NCBI GenBank assembly: GCA_963854835.1
Contig: OY978525.1
Coordinates: 92,036,136-92,100,135, forward strand
Length of the DNA stretch: 64,000 nucleotides
DNA from: Megamerina dolium
Lineage: Eukaryota > Arthropoda > Insecta > Diptera > Megamerinidae
Direction of reading: 5' to 3'
Position numbers and translations under genes: made by a program. Shown piece after piece: positions 13,846-27,722 of this stretch. The notes under the pieces are model-generated. The model searched no databases. It was not told the DNA's origin and was given only the letters and a program-made list of their open reading frames with translations. Each line of letters starts with the position of its first letter. The first letter of the stretch is position 1.

Positions 13846-16439
13846 AATGTTGTATGTATGCTGCTCTATGTTCTATCATATATGTGTGTGTGTGTGTGGC
13901 TACTTGTGGATTGTGTGTATGTGTATATAAGCAGTGTTGTACTCCCTGAGGATACTTCGAAGGATGAATCTCCTATTGGCGAAAGATTCATGTTGAAGTG
14001 GTGCAGTTTATGACTAAAATCTGGGAGAAATCAAGCCAAACATGCCTTACCAATATTATTTAGCCGATAATTTTAAAGTTATCGTTTGCGAGCATATCCG
14101 CAAACCTCAGGGGGTAGTTAGCTGCGAGTCCTCCACACTGCTTGTTGTCACTTAGACCACAAAATTTCCAAAGTGTACTTCACCACCATTCCACTGAATA
14201 TATTATTACCTTAAATACTGATATATACTTTGACATTTTTATTTTTCTAGATGCCCCTTCTAGAATCCAAGCTATGCAACTGCATTTATGTAGCATGTTT
14301 AGCACAAGTGTGAAAGCATTAAGAGTACCTGCTGTTGCTTTCGATGTGGTTGTAACTGTTTTGCTGTTGTTGTTGTTGTTGTTATTATTGTGAAAACAAA
14401 CATATTTTGTGGGTATTCGTCCTATCAACCGCTATACTTCAAGGATCTCCGTGTATGGCACACATACAAAACAACGCCCACATACGCACACTTGTGCAAC
14501 GAAAAAAAAGGACGAAAATTTGTGTCAAGGATGTTTTTGTGCAAAAACACAGTATAACATACATGCATGTGTATATAGCGTATATTCTGTGTGTGTATGC
14601 TCCTTTTTATTTTTCGCGTCTTCAAAAGTATTCACCCGTGCACTCTCGTATTTGCATGCCTAAGATTTTTGGGAAGTAATCACTTATACCTATGTTTGGG
14701 TATGAAGAAAAAATGATTTCAAATTGAAATTTTTTCATATCGAACAGAAGAAGGAGGTGCTGAATTTTATGACATCTACGGCGTCTAAATGAATTGCGTG
14801 TCATTACATAATGGTTAGTGCATTCCATTTCTAAGTTGATATTCTAAATCTCCATAATCGTTAATCCATCGGTTTAAATTGTAAAAATTCTTCAACGGAG
14901 GCATAAATAAGCCATATTGTCATATCGAGAGTAGTAAAACTCCACAAGTGTCTTAAAAGAGGCCAAAGCATACTGTATAGGTGATTGGGGGTAACTGGAA
15001 CCATAGCTCTAGGACCGTACTTTTTAGAAAATGACGCAAAGCTGTGTCAAATTCTGTAAATACAGTTTAATTTACGATTTCGTATGTATTTTCAATATTT
15101 TCCCAATTGCTAATTGGATTACTCAAAATGAACTCTCTAGCAACTTTACGATCTGATCATTCACACGGGAGACTCGTCAAAGAATAATTTGCATGCTCCA
15201 TCATCCTCTGCGGATTCTCCTCAGACTTCTTCTGACTGAGAATTTCATCAATTCTCTAATCTCATGATTCGTTTATTAATTTGAGCAGATTTCAGCTTCT
15301 TTTGTTTTGGCCTGCCACCACTGTATACTTATAATATCCATACGCATATTTTGCTCCACATTCATTTATACCCGAATACCTACACACAATGCGTTCAAAG
15401 GTATTTTCAAGTATGCAACATCCTTATTAGTACTAAAGTAGATATATGTACATAGTTCGTATGCTTATACGATATGTTATATAAAAGACTTATATTAATG
15501 TACATGCATGGCCATTCAATATAATATGTTTAAGCAAGTACAATGTTGATGATTGATCATATTATATAGTATACAGTTACATAGACGCTCATTAACTAAT
15601 GATAATGATGTTTAATCCTTTACTTCTGATGATTATGATGATGATGATTACAATTACTATAATTATGATACTCCCAGTGATGAGACTGATTTATTGAAGT
15701 TATTGATATTTTAGTTATGAATTTATGTAAGTATTTCATTAAAATATTTAACATGTCTGTATAGGTATATACGTAAGCATACATAATAAAATCTATATAA
15801 TATACCTCAGCACTCATGTAAGCTAACGATGATAATAAATTGCAAATTTTCAGCAAATATTTGCAAACATTGGTTAATGTTGGTAAATATTAAATATCAC
15901 AATGATGCTTAAAATGTGCAAAATTTTCAATTAATATTTATTAAATTTATACACACATGAATGTACCATATATACATGATAGCAGATACACAATGAGGTG
16001 ATTCATAAGATCGCATAAGGTCTTAAATATGAAATATATGTACACCTCAAAATATCATCGTTATAATTGCATTTCAATACTTAGCCAGCTGATTTTCTTC
16101 TTTTTATCACAACCGAGTATCGATTGTGACCGAATCTTAAATTAAGAATGCCAAGGGAAAAGATAAAAACCAAAATAATAATTGCTCAGTGCAAAAAGCA
16201 AGCATTGACGTGTTATGACACCCTTTGAATAACTTAAATATATCTACAATATAAATTACAATGTATATGGTTCATAAAGCCACTAATTGTAGTCCTTTAT
16301 TCCGATGATGTAGAGGATAAACTAAAGTTGAGAAAACAATTTTAGGAGCATCATAAGCTACGATTTTTGGCCACAGATAATATAAGAAGTGTCCGCGATT
16401 TTTTGATAAATTTTTTAACAAAAATTTTCTTGGTTAAAA
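12439..16439. other. Non-coding stretch
   Basis: No gene is supported. Microsatellites: AAT/AAC triplets at about 13494-13519, (TTG)n at 13817-13845, GT at about 13883-13898, (TTG)n at about 14364-14384 and GAT at about 15635-15650. A strong-looking polypyrimidine tract and AG at 14238-14250 precedes a moderately coding-like segment (14251-14340), but there is no matching donor and no recognisable protein, so I leave it uncalled. Confidence 0.55.
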
Positions 16440-17000
16440 ATCTATGTGAATCGAGTACTTATTGGCCGTTATTACTTTTGACCTTTTGTCAATTTTCGAG
16501 CATATTCATAATTCCATCGGTGATTCTGTGATTTATCGACAAAAAACTGAGCCAAATGATTTTCAGAGGGCTTTCGGTCGGCCAGTTTTTAACCATCAAG
16601 AGAGTTATGCAGCGACCAAAACAAGTAATAGTCGTGCCATGCAAGGTCCGGACTATACGGTGGATGCATTAAAACTTCTCAAACAAGTTGCGTCAATTTG
16701 TTCCGACTCATGAAAAATATGCGGTGCCTGGCATTGTCATAATGGAGCACAACTCCTCTTTTATTGGACAATTCTAGTCGCTCTTTCTTAATTGCTACGT
16801 TCAAACGGTTGACTTGTGAACAGTAATCACGGTAGACAAGTCATAATAGATAATTCCCGTCCAATCCCATCAAACACTCAACATAACCTTGTTTACTAGC
16901 AATCCAGGTTTCGATGTCATTTGTGGTGGATCTTTGACTATGATTTTTTTCATTTAATGTCCTCATATTTCATCCATTTTAGTATCCACGCTATGTGCTG
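16440..17000 (-). mobile_element. Mariner transposase relic
   Basis: Read on the minus strand from about 16920 to 16450, pieces of a mariner transposase appear in order: GIIYYDL; VNRLNVAIKKERLELSNKRG; VVLHYDNAR (second catalytic Asp); EVLMHPPYSPDLAWHDYYLF (third Asp); then NSLDG and HLAQFFVDK. Spacing between the second and third blocks fits the DD34D group. Frameshifts and stop codons interrupt it and the N-terminal DNA-binding half is not recognisable, so it is a dead copy. Confidence 0.85.
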
Positions 17001-19037
17001 ACAGTTTGTATATTGGTCTGGTTTCACCAGATACAAAATTTCATGGTCTTTCTCAGTGAGATGCGTCTTTAACATTGAAATTTCCGTAACGGTATGTTCA
17101 GTAGAAGCATTCTAACTGTAAACTGTGAAAATGTTTTCTGTATGTTTTGCACCGGTTTAGCCTTTTTTTATAGTCAGATGTGTCACATTTCAAACACGGA
17201 TTTCCGGATTAGAGTTGCCCGATACATTAGCATCAACACCAAATAGCAATAAAATAACGCGAAGAATTCTTATATAACCCAATATGATAGCATGTCCAAC
17301 TATTGGGACATTACGCTAAATTTCTTTCAGAAATAAGTTATTGTGGCAATTTATCTACTAAATTACTAAAATTCCTATTTTTACTAACCTTTTTCAATGG
17401 AAGTTACCTTTGTAAATCAGTGTCAGTTGACTTTGATCCGATATTCCCTGAGACTCCAAAAAAAAAAAAAATAAAGTGATTGGTCGACCATTTCAGTTCT
17501 TTCAAAAAATGTTCAATATAGCTCTAGAATATCATACTCTTGAAATTGGGACATTTTCAAATAAGGGGATAAATTATAGATGCTGCAAAGAATTTGTAAA
17601 TTTATAAATCCTAATGACGTCTTCTTTTCTCGAAAATATGTCTCACTTATTCTGCCCCATAAGAGAGTTATTTATTTTATGTTCTTTTGTGAAATAATGT
17701 GCAACCAATCTTTTCTAAAAATGTCGTAGTTTAAAATGGCACGAGGTAGCATTTCCGCACTCTAACATACAATAAGGCTACATTTGTCCAGTGAAACTGC
17801 TGAGTTGATATTTGCAAAATATTTTTTTAATGTGAAGTTGTATAACATAAAATGGGATCAAATCGTTCAATTTGTTTTTGTCAACGTGAACAGCTGATGT
17901 GTAGCCAACTGGTTTTATTTTGTTCTTTTCACTCACTAAAAGAGGCAGCCTTTTGCCAGGGTTGAGGGCAACATTGGAAAACGCAAAGAAAAATTTTCTG
18001 TCACAATACTGCCTGTAAATATAAGGTTGAATAGGCTGAAATTTTAATTTCCAAATACCACTATACAAAGATAATCAATTGAATTAATCTACTGCCCCAA
18101 TATACGAGGGTAGATGATGATGAAATGAGATTACATCTAAGTCTCCACTGGATTAGCGTCAGTCATTTAAAACTCCTTAAATAAAGAAAGAATTTCACTA
18201 CAAAGCAAATACACCCGAAATGCTTTAAATGAATGAAGCAGGAATAACATCAGCAATGCCTTGTACAAAAAAGAAATTATGCCAAAAGTAATACAAAAAT
18301 GCCATCATTATATGATAATATTATGTTTAAGCATCATCAAGTCATTCAACCATGGGTGATATGTATGTTCCATTACATACCATAATATGTGAAGTGGTAA
18401 TAATAACAACAACAGCAACAATTACTACAAGAACTACAACAAGGCTACAAGAAATCTAAAGCATAAGAAATTAGCAACCTACACAAATTAATACACATAG
18501 TACTTACTATGTATGTATGTATATCACACATTATATTATTACATCACATCATGCAAACAACCGACTGTCAAATATTACTCCTATCGCACTATCTCATGAA
18601 CAACGCAACACAACGCAACGCAGTAGAATACAATACAATGTCGAACAAGAAAAGCAACTAAAACGTAAATGTGCAAACATTTGTGTGCATTTTAATAAAT
18701 TTGTAAACAGATTTGTTAATTTCACCATAAAATTTTGATGAGAATTTGGCCATATTGTGTTGGTTCTGATGGTGCCTCGCTGAATGCTATGATGTGTAGT
18801 AAGTATGTATATCTGTATGATATACATATATTTCTTCTTCTCCCGATAATGATGATGATGACGATGATGATGATATCACTGTTATTTGGTGTTGAGCCTT
18901 ATACTTTACATATATGCGCACGCCTGTCGAATGACACACTCCTTGCTTGCATACAGTGTGTAGCATTTGAATAGATTCAACTTCCTTCTTTTTTTTCAAT
19001 CTACAACCAAAGTCTCAATAGTTGATTCCTGAAACTA
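17001..19037. other. Non-coding stretch
   Basis: No gene is supported. A 96-codon minus-strand frame (17778-18068) has a fairly normal composition but no recognisable domain and no clear splice sites. The part around 17160-17280 may be further decayed mariner flank. GAT triplets occur at about 18849-18872. The rest is AT-rich with A/T homopolymers, e.g. 17458-17471. Confidence 0.5.
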
Positions 19038-19335
19038 AAATATTTTATCGGCAGAAGTTCAAAGCTGTCTGTTGAAAATGAACTCCTGATTTACAATCAA
19101 ATATAACATTGAAGTTATTCAGCACTTCCAAAATAATATTTTTCGAACTATCGTTAATGCCCCTTGGTATGTAAGGAACGACATCCTGCATAGAGGCCAG
19201 CGAGTGTTGAAAGTAGCATAACTTATTGCTGATAAGCATGCAAAAAACTACACACAACAACATATCATTGCTGAAAATTCAATCCTTTGCAATGAAGCAA
19301 TATACACAAGAAGGTTAAGAAGAATTAAACCGTAG
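19038..19335 (+). mobile_element. Jockey-type LINE 3' fragment
   Basis: The plus strand reads FIGRSSKLSVENELLIYNQI (19042 to about 19100), then after a deletion FQNNIFRTIVNAPWYVRNDILHR (from about 19125). These are hallmark strings just after the reverse transcriptase of Jockey-clade elements (RSKLS..NKLLIYK.ILKPIWTYG, then RI.VNAPWYV.N..IHRDL). A second Jockey-type piece is at 57.1-58.3 kb, but this one is a different, more decayed copy. The catalytic part is absent. Confidence 0.8.
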
Positions 19336-19393
19336 GATGTTACAGTAAATATATGTAAATTTCATTAAATTATTGACTATAAAACTATTTCTA

Positions 19394-20140
19394 GATTAGA
19401 TTAGATTGATGGTAGAGAGGGAACCAGTCACCTTGTCACTGCTGCCAAGATAGACCTATTGTGACACACTTTGAAAACTTTACAAGTACTCCTTAAGTCT
19501 AGGAGACTTGTCCGCTATGTCTTACGGTTCTAGGTAATAACTACCTAAGTAACGAAGCCTGGTCCATATCAGGCCATTACAGTGACAAAGTAGATGTTCA
19601 GCTGTTTCTTCGTCTTCGTTACAAATCTACAGAGGTAGTTTTGACTTATCCTCATATTGTGTAGGTGTTTCATTACTCTGCAATGTCACGTCAAGAATCT
19701 CGTGACAATGCGAATACCACTCCGATTCAAACTCAGTACTTCAGCAGTTCTTTTGTGAGAACTGTGTGGCATAAAGGTTTTCGCAACTCTAATATCTTTT
19801 GTTTCCATCCAATATTGGTGCGATTTTCTCTCTAGCCAAGTATTAAGTTTATATTTGGTGAAGCTCCAAGGCAGCCCGTAGAATGGTTCTGGCCCAATAA
19901 ATTTGCTGGCTGCCCTTTTTCTTGCAAGCTCATCTGCCTTTTCGTTTCCTAAATGTCCGCTGTGACCTGACACCCATATCAGATGAACTCTGTCATTAGA
20001 TGCTAGTCTCTTTAGAAGTATTAGACAATCCCAAATTAATTTCGATTTAATTTCGAAAGTACTAAGCGCTAGCAATGCAGCTTTGCTATCAGAGTGAATA
20101 TAGATGTAACAATTTAATGTTGCTCTTTCTAAATCTATCT
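19394..20140 (-). mobile_element. LINE 3' end with RNase H domain
   Basis: On the minus strand, IYIHSDSKAAL (RNase H acidic motif, about 20110-20070) is followed by an open frame to 19686 containing HLIWVSGHSGHLGNEKADELAR, the C-terminal RNase H block. After a frame change comes the Cys/His tail CNEDEETAEHLLCHC. Non-LTR elements with this layout belong to the I/R1/LOA group. The 3' end is ATCAATCTAATCTAATCTAG at 19394-19413 on the minus strand, a short TAATC repeat also seen at the end of the 31.7-kb fragment. It is 5'-truncated and broken, so not active. Confidence 0.85.
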
Positions 20141-22223
20141 ATGAGATGTATTTTTGTTTTAAAATGTTCAAAAAAATATACAATTAACAATTCGGATGTC
20201 ACATGGTAAAGGATGGTCAGACGGATGAATTTGTTATCTCAAGTTTAGATTTTGACCATGTCAAATTAGTTTTGATCATAATGTAGAGCAATTTTGAGAT
20301 GTAATGTATTAAAATTCATACGTTGGTCTTTGGTTTAGCATATTATAGCGCAACACTGACGGTGACGTCCCAAACTATCGAAGTTTCCCTTTGGAGAAAA
20401 ATCAGAATTGCCGATAAACAATCATTTTACAATTTTTTCTCATTTTTTTTAAACCGTATACGTTCTTTGTCTATGTTTGACTCCAAATGAAATTCGTTGC
20501 TAAATAAATCTGTATATAATATTAACCTTTGAATGTCACTTTTAGAAGGACTTCCATGAATCTGCCTAAAATTTATTAATATTATTATTTTATTAAGATT
20601 CATTTGAAAAATGTATCCCCAGTGAACCAATTCAAATGTTGAGTAGTGTATCAATATGTAAAACGTATGCGTATATGTACGTAGTTATCTCATAGTGTTA
20701 AGTATGCGTGCGTACAAAAGCAAATAACGTTAAAAATACAAAGTTTGCTTTCAGACAGTCAACTTACGTTTACACCGTATCGTATGGCATTGCGCCACAT
20801 CACATAAGCACATCATCACCATCACCATAACTAGCAGTAACAACGGTAACAACAGTAACAAAGATGCTATCGACAGTGGTGTCACCGTTGAGTGTGGTGA
20901 AAACAAAAAGACACAAGTAACAGTAACATCTGATACTGTGATATCAATATTGAGAGGCTGTTTTGTTTGTAAGGAACTCAAAGAAAATGATGGAAGAAGA
21001 CACAAAAAGAAGAAAAGCACAAACAGAGAATATACCCAAAATTCCATATGTATGTATGAGTGCCTATGTATGCGCGTATGCATAGACATATACTGGTATA
21101 TATATATGTATATACAATATTTAATAGTAACAGCATCAATTGGGGAAAATATTTTCCTTGTAAAGCGGAAATAAAAATTCGGTGAAAATGAGTTTTGAAA
21201 ATGTTACACAGCAACAAGAAGGAAAACAAAAAAAAAAAAAAACAACGACAACATCAACAAGGATAATAACAATAATACCAGCAATATGAATGTAACAAGA
21301 GCAATAACATAACAACAACAACAAAATATATGGAATACAAAACAAAAACAAAAGCATCAGCTAAATATTCTAAAAAGTGGAGACGAATATTGCAAAACTT
21401 TAATGAAAGAGAACTAGAACTAAATGTTGTTCATATCAAAATATGTGTATCTATCTATGCATTTACATATAAAAAGTAAAGGGTGCCACAAAATGATACA
21501 ACGAATTCTGGCAATAAAATATTTCAACGTGCTTAAAATCACAATAAAGTCATTTGAATTTTTATTTTAACGCAACTTTGTTAAATTGAATTCTTTGGAG
21601 TTTAGTCTACGCAGTGAGAGGTCTTGCTTTATAATTTCGTTGATCATACTTTGACTTCTCTTCATGATATTACGGATTATAACGATGGCCGTCTCGTATT
21701 GCCAACTGCTTTCAGCTAAATAGTGTTGATTAAGAGAGATGCAAATTCGTTTCTGTGCTCCGAAATGTTCACTGCTGTCATCTTGATAGCAAACTCAACG
21801 GCACTGAAGATTCTCAGATTTATTCCTCTTGAGAAAATGCAGTCTAAAGTAAATTGCTTTTGGTGCTAGAGAAGTATCAACTAGTAGAGGCTGATCAGAT
21901 GATTCTAAGACGACTACTTTGAAAATCTAATGAAAATTTAGTTTTTTGGACAAAGGGTAGACTAGGTTATTGTTGCTGCCCTCTCTATAAGAGAGCACAC
22001 TTAGGCCAAAAAGTCCATTGTGAAACCACGTTGATATTCCTACTTAGATTCCTCACAAAAGCATCTGAATTTATTTAGAAAATTTCAGAAGATTACCTAT
22101 TGCAATCTCTAAAAGTCGGGGTAAATTACCAAATTAATAATAACCTAGAAAAAATTTTCATATTCTACAAAGTGCATGACAATAATATACCAAATGCGTG
22201 AGAGTTTCGAGCTCTTCATCGCC

Positions 22224-22255
22224 TCAACCAATGAGGCAGTGACCTCATTGGTTGA
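22224..22255. repeat. Perfect 13-bp hairpin
   Basis: TCAACCAATGAGG (22224-22236) and CCTCATTGGTTGA (22243-22255) are exact reverse complements with a CAGTGA loop. It lies in a non-coding stretch. The stem is short for a microRNA precursor. Confidence 0.9.
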
Positions 22256-25200
22256 TGTATCTTTCTTCCTAAGGTCACTAAGGTTTTAAATGCGTTTCTT
22301 ACTAAATTGGAATCACAACAATTTAACCGTCCTATAGATGAGAGATTCAGCCTTTTAGTTTAAGTTAACATGTGTCAGTTGTCAAATAGATCCCCAATAA
22401 TATATGTTCCTCACTTGGCACTGCTGTCTTTATAATAAAAATCTCTTAATAGGAATGCCACGAAAGGTTTGCCCTACGAAATTAGACAATGAAACAGGAC
22501 TTTTATAGTAATATTTAAATTTAAGCTTCTATCAGCAATTAAATGAACTAACCATTCTTCCACTTAGAAGTTTACGAATTCCTTCTCTTCAGCTACTGAT
22601 ATTCAGTATTGATCCTATCTAAATAATGAAGAACTATAAAATCGTCTATAACACCCCAAATGCATTGGATTATCTTTCAATTTTTTCCAAGACTAACCTT
22701 TCCAGACGATAGATAGCATATTCGTGTAAGCACCTTTATTGAAGTATCCTTTACTGCAGTATGTACACGTTGGTCCAAAAGGGAATACATTATAACTAAG
22801 CATATACTCACTCATATGAAAAATTGATTAACCAAGCGAAACTTATGATGGGCCAAACAAGTCGAAACAACCGAATAAATGTTGAATGTTGGCTTATTTC
22901 GAGAATTGAGTGCATATGCGTGTATATGTGGCAGGCACACTACAATAACACAACATAATAATGGTGAAAATTTTAATTTCAATTTAACCAAAAAGACAAA
23001 AATGAATGAATATCAAAGACGAAAAGGTAGTGTAGTACAAGTTGGACAAGTCAAGGGTAGAGAAGATGACACGGCTGGGTATACCATGTAGCCATCATAT
23101 TTATACCTACATGGATATGTAGTCTGTATAGGCAAGCGCTTGACACTGAGGATAGTGTCACAATTTTTAAACAAATTATATTGGTGTATGTGTGGGCGTG
23201 TGTGTGTGTGGGTGGTAGTGTGCGTTTTGTTAATTATTCAGCATGAATTTGAAATGAAGCTTACATGACACAGTGCATTGAATGAATGTGACGGATGAAG
23301 AGCGTATGTGTGTATGTGCTTGGGTGCGTGGGTCTATTAATGTGAGTGTATTAATTATAATTTTAAGAGTGTGCGATTTTGTATCTACATACATTACATA
23401 TACTATATATATATATATAAGATGCTTAAGTGTGACAATTAAAGGCCAACACAAGAGAGAGATAACTAACACATATAAGCCATCATAATACATGTGTTCA
23501 CATATTCAATTGCAAAACGAGGAACAAGTTGGTCTCTTCGAAAGTATAAAGCTATTTAAATATTATATGTTTCCGTTGAAAAGTGTTTAATTCTGATAGA
23601 ACTGAAAGGAAAGAAGAAGGGAAAATGCGTCGAAAAAATATCCATTATACACACACACACACACAAGTATTAGTATGTGCATGCAATATTAATAAAAATG
23701 TTGTTACATGGCTGCTATGTTGAAAATTACAAGCTGTTATTAGAATGTAGAATGTCGTAATGGTGATTTTGTAGTCCATGCAGCAGTAAGCAGTAGAATT
23801 TAATCAAATACGCAGTAGCTGTATTAGTGTTAATAGAATTTTAGTAGTTAATAATTATGTATGTACATCAAGTAATAATAGTACTCAGACAAACATCCGT
23901 AGGCAAAACAACTTGGGGTTTCTCTCATTTTACACATTTTTTTCTTTCGCTCTCTTATCGAAAAAAAACAAACATTTACGCTTAAAGCAAATATCTCACT
24001 TTAATGATGATCGCAAAGCGACACTAACCATACACTAATAACAATATACATATATCAACCCCCATGCAGCAGCTACAATATGCACAATGTAATTAAACGT
24101 ATTCTTGCAATAAGTTTACATATTCAGACAACGAATACGAACAGCAGCACCATCGTCAACACTGCAGCTATATGCTTTTACATTCACACCAACTGAACGA
24201 ACGAAAGGGAACGAACAAACCAAGCATTGAAGGAAGCAAATAAAATTATTACATTGTAGCAAATATAGTTGCATACATTTACTACTACTATCATACATTT
24301 GCAAGTATGTATGTATATGTTGGTATATGAATTTCAAATGAAATGAGTTGACGACCGCGATTTGTAAAAATGAGAACAAAAAAAAAACAGTACAAATAAA
24401 AAGACAAATATCACAAAAATCTGAACAAACAGAAAATCCCAAAAAAAAAAAAAAATTAAAATCGCGCGTGAATATACATACATACATATAACTCCTCGAG
24501 CAAAACATTCATAAAATGAACATTTGCCAACATTGCAACCCAGTGGGAATATGGTTAATGGCATGGCCAATTCACTAAAGAGTGAGAACACAGTGTTAAA
24601 ATTTGTTAAGGCGTTGAACATCTTTCATAGCATCATTCATGCATTCCTCTTCTCTTCCCATTGTTGACATTTTCCCACAGGGAATATATATATACCATAC
24701 ACAAATGCACCAACACAATTGCTGCATGTAATCAACGAAGATTGTGCAATTATAAAGTATTGCATAGTTTTCGGCGCTCTATTTAAAATGAAATTGTGTT
24801 GAATGCAAGATTGCTCATACTGACTACTTGTTATGATGAAAATAATAACCATACTATTGAAGAGATCATAATGATAATGATGTGGATGTTGATAATAATT
24901 AGTATAATAATAATAATAATAATAATAATAATCATCATTAGAATGATAATAATGAGCACAATGATGCAAGTTTCGATCATATTAAGTTTCTAAATGAAAC
25001 AGCTTGATTATATAAATGGAAAATTTTCAATGATAACGATGATGATGATGATGAAACGAACAGCAATTACATTAAGCGATAATGATGATAATAATGACAA
25101 TTTCATGATGCTAAAGTTAATGATAAAGACGTTGCTGATATTAGTGTGCTCAATTTTTCCTCAGAATGACATTTGAACGTTTGTCTATTCAGCAAGTAAC

Positions 25201-27697
25201 TGAAAACTCTACAAACAATAAAACTCTAAAAATACGATTCCATAAGTAATTTGCTGTTCCAATTTTACTAAAATATATACAAATAAATTGTACCTGATTC
25301 TATCTGAATTCATAAAATACAGCAAGGTACAAGATGAGCTCAATCCTAGTCCCTCGGAACATATGCGACGGTCATAGGTGCTATCCTTCATACGCAAGAA
25401 TCAGTTTTCGATGACTCTTCCTACAATTGGTCATCATACTTCGGTACTTTATTTGATGGTATATTAAAAAAAAGTTCAAAGTAAAGGAAATTTTATGAGT
25501 TTTATTGGTCTTACAAATATAGTTTCCAATTTCCATGCCAACCACACTAAACAAAAAAGAGTGTTTATCAATTATTATGTGTTTAAAAAAGGTATTATTA
25601 CTACTTTTATTTACTTAAACTTAAAATTAATTCTAAGTCTAAGCTTGTATAAGTAATAGGCAATAAGTAAGGACACTAGCTGCCTAGGCTATCGGCTAAG
25701 TATCGTGAGCGCCTCTAATGTACATTCGGAAAGGTAAGAAACAATAATGCCTCCAATTCATATTCGCACCAATCTGTAACTATTCCCAATTAATTTGAGT
25801 CCCGAGCATTTATAATGGATGATTGACAACTCATAGTTCAACGAGTTCAGTGCAACATCTTTTATAAAAGAACATAGCATTTCCATCAAATTTGAGAGTT
25901 ATGGCATTACCAGATCATTCAGTATAATATAAAATATATTTCACTTATCGTTAATATGTAGTTCATATTAATCTAAAGAACATTTTATTTAAAAGAAAGG
26001 CTCTTTGGTTAATGACTTCTATACACTGCTGAAGATAAACACGAATTAGAAAATTCCAAATTATGGCCTTCTTCAGTTCATACCTAGTCTATTCTTCTAT
26101 AGACTGGATACAAGAGAATGTTGTGTACAATACGTATGACGGGATTCAAGTTTTCCCTAGCTAGCACGGATTACTTTTCATGCATGTAGACAATCATATG
26201 CTACAATGACATAAAATATTGTTTGTCAAAAATTTATTTATTTTATCGTTAGTTACTTTCAATATATTTTCAATATTCATATGATTGGAGAGTTTCAATG
26301 TATTGATACATTAAATAAAACATTTAAATATTGTAAATTATTCCATCCTAAAACCTTTTTACCATTCAATATATTCATTATTTCGCATCTATTCTGAAGT
26401 TTTTCAATCTTGAATATTACCTAAAATAAATTTTCTTCTCCAGACTGCATTTGTACAGATGATATACTTCAACCATATAAATCGTATCGTAGTTTTAATA
26501 TCCATGTGATAAAAATTCACTATGTTCTTCTTCGAAATAATTTTTGTCCTTAAATACCTTAAATACCATCTAAATGTTTATAGATGTAAGTATTGTATTG
26601 TATTTTCATTACACTTCGTTCTCAATACTTTTTTCTCTGTAGTTCCTTTTTCGTTGCCACTCCCTTTCTGGTATTACGATTGAATACCATTTCAAGTGTA
26701 TTTCCCATTAAATCTCCTTGCATTATTTGGACCAAAATAATAACTTCTTGTATTATCTTTCTTGAAAGCAGATGTGACACCCTATTCGCTCTGTAATAAT
26801 ATATATAATTTTAGCATATTATAATCTAGATGCAATAGTAAATTATGTAATAGATGTACAAGTAAAGTCTGTCATGTTTTTCATGAGTTTCATCTTTATT
26901 AAAAACATAATTGTTACAAAGCTTAATAATCGAAATATTAGCCATTACTATCTATGGTGTTTTGGCATATATCGGGTAGATGATGAATCCCCTGTATTTA
27001 TAGAATCACTGGGCAGCTAAATAAGTTGAATTAATCACTTTCAGAGCTTCAGCAGTAGTTTATTTCATTTGAAAACAGAATACATAAAATATAATGGCGT
27101 GAATATTGCTTATCGACATCAAGTATTAGCCCATAATTCGAAATCATTTTCGTAATTTTTAGGATACGTTTCATAAAATACTGATTTTAATATGCCAATT
27201 AACGGAAAGAATAACATTGTGAAATATATATTTCTTATTAATAATCGTTATTCAAAGATATTAGTCCTTCCTTATGAGGTCGAGTTAAATGTGTAGCAGA
27301 GGAAGTAAAATGTTATTTGGATCAGTAGATTAGTAGAGATGCTTTGACTTCCTGTCGAATAATAATCTTGAGATGCGTATTCTGTTTTTACATAATGATG
27401 CGCTGTTGCTCCACTATCTCACAGACTAAGAAATCAACATAGTATTTCGTGAAGGCGTTCGGCATCCCAATAAATATGTCAAATACATCCTATCCTACTT
27501 CGAAATGATCATATAAATGTAGATCGCCTCAAACCTTCCATTTATGTTCGTTGTATTTGAGAAATCCTTTGATTCATTGTTCGAAATAAACCATTGTTAT
27601 CATTGCAGAAATAAATTTGATTTACCTTCTCGAAAAATGACAATAGCTCTTCATTCCTATTTTCTATTTCCACTGTTGCAATCGTGATCCCAGTACT

Positions 27698-27722
27698 TCA
27701 CCACTTCCTTTGGAAGTGGTGA
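27698..27722. repeat. Perfect 11-bp hairpin
   Basis: TCACCACTTCC and GGAAGTGGTGA are exact reverse complements around a TTT loop. GGAA is also the core of ETS-factor sites, so this would be a head-to-head pair of them; that is only a suggestion. Confidence 0.85.

Noticed and set aside
14238..14393. Exon starting after the strong acceptor TTTTTATTTTTCTAG
   Set aside because: There is no credible donor and the frame runs into a TTG repeat; the peptide matches nothing I know.
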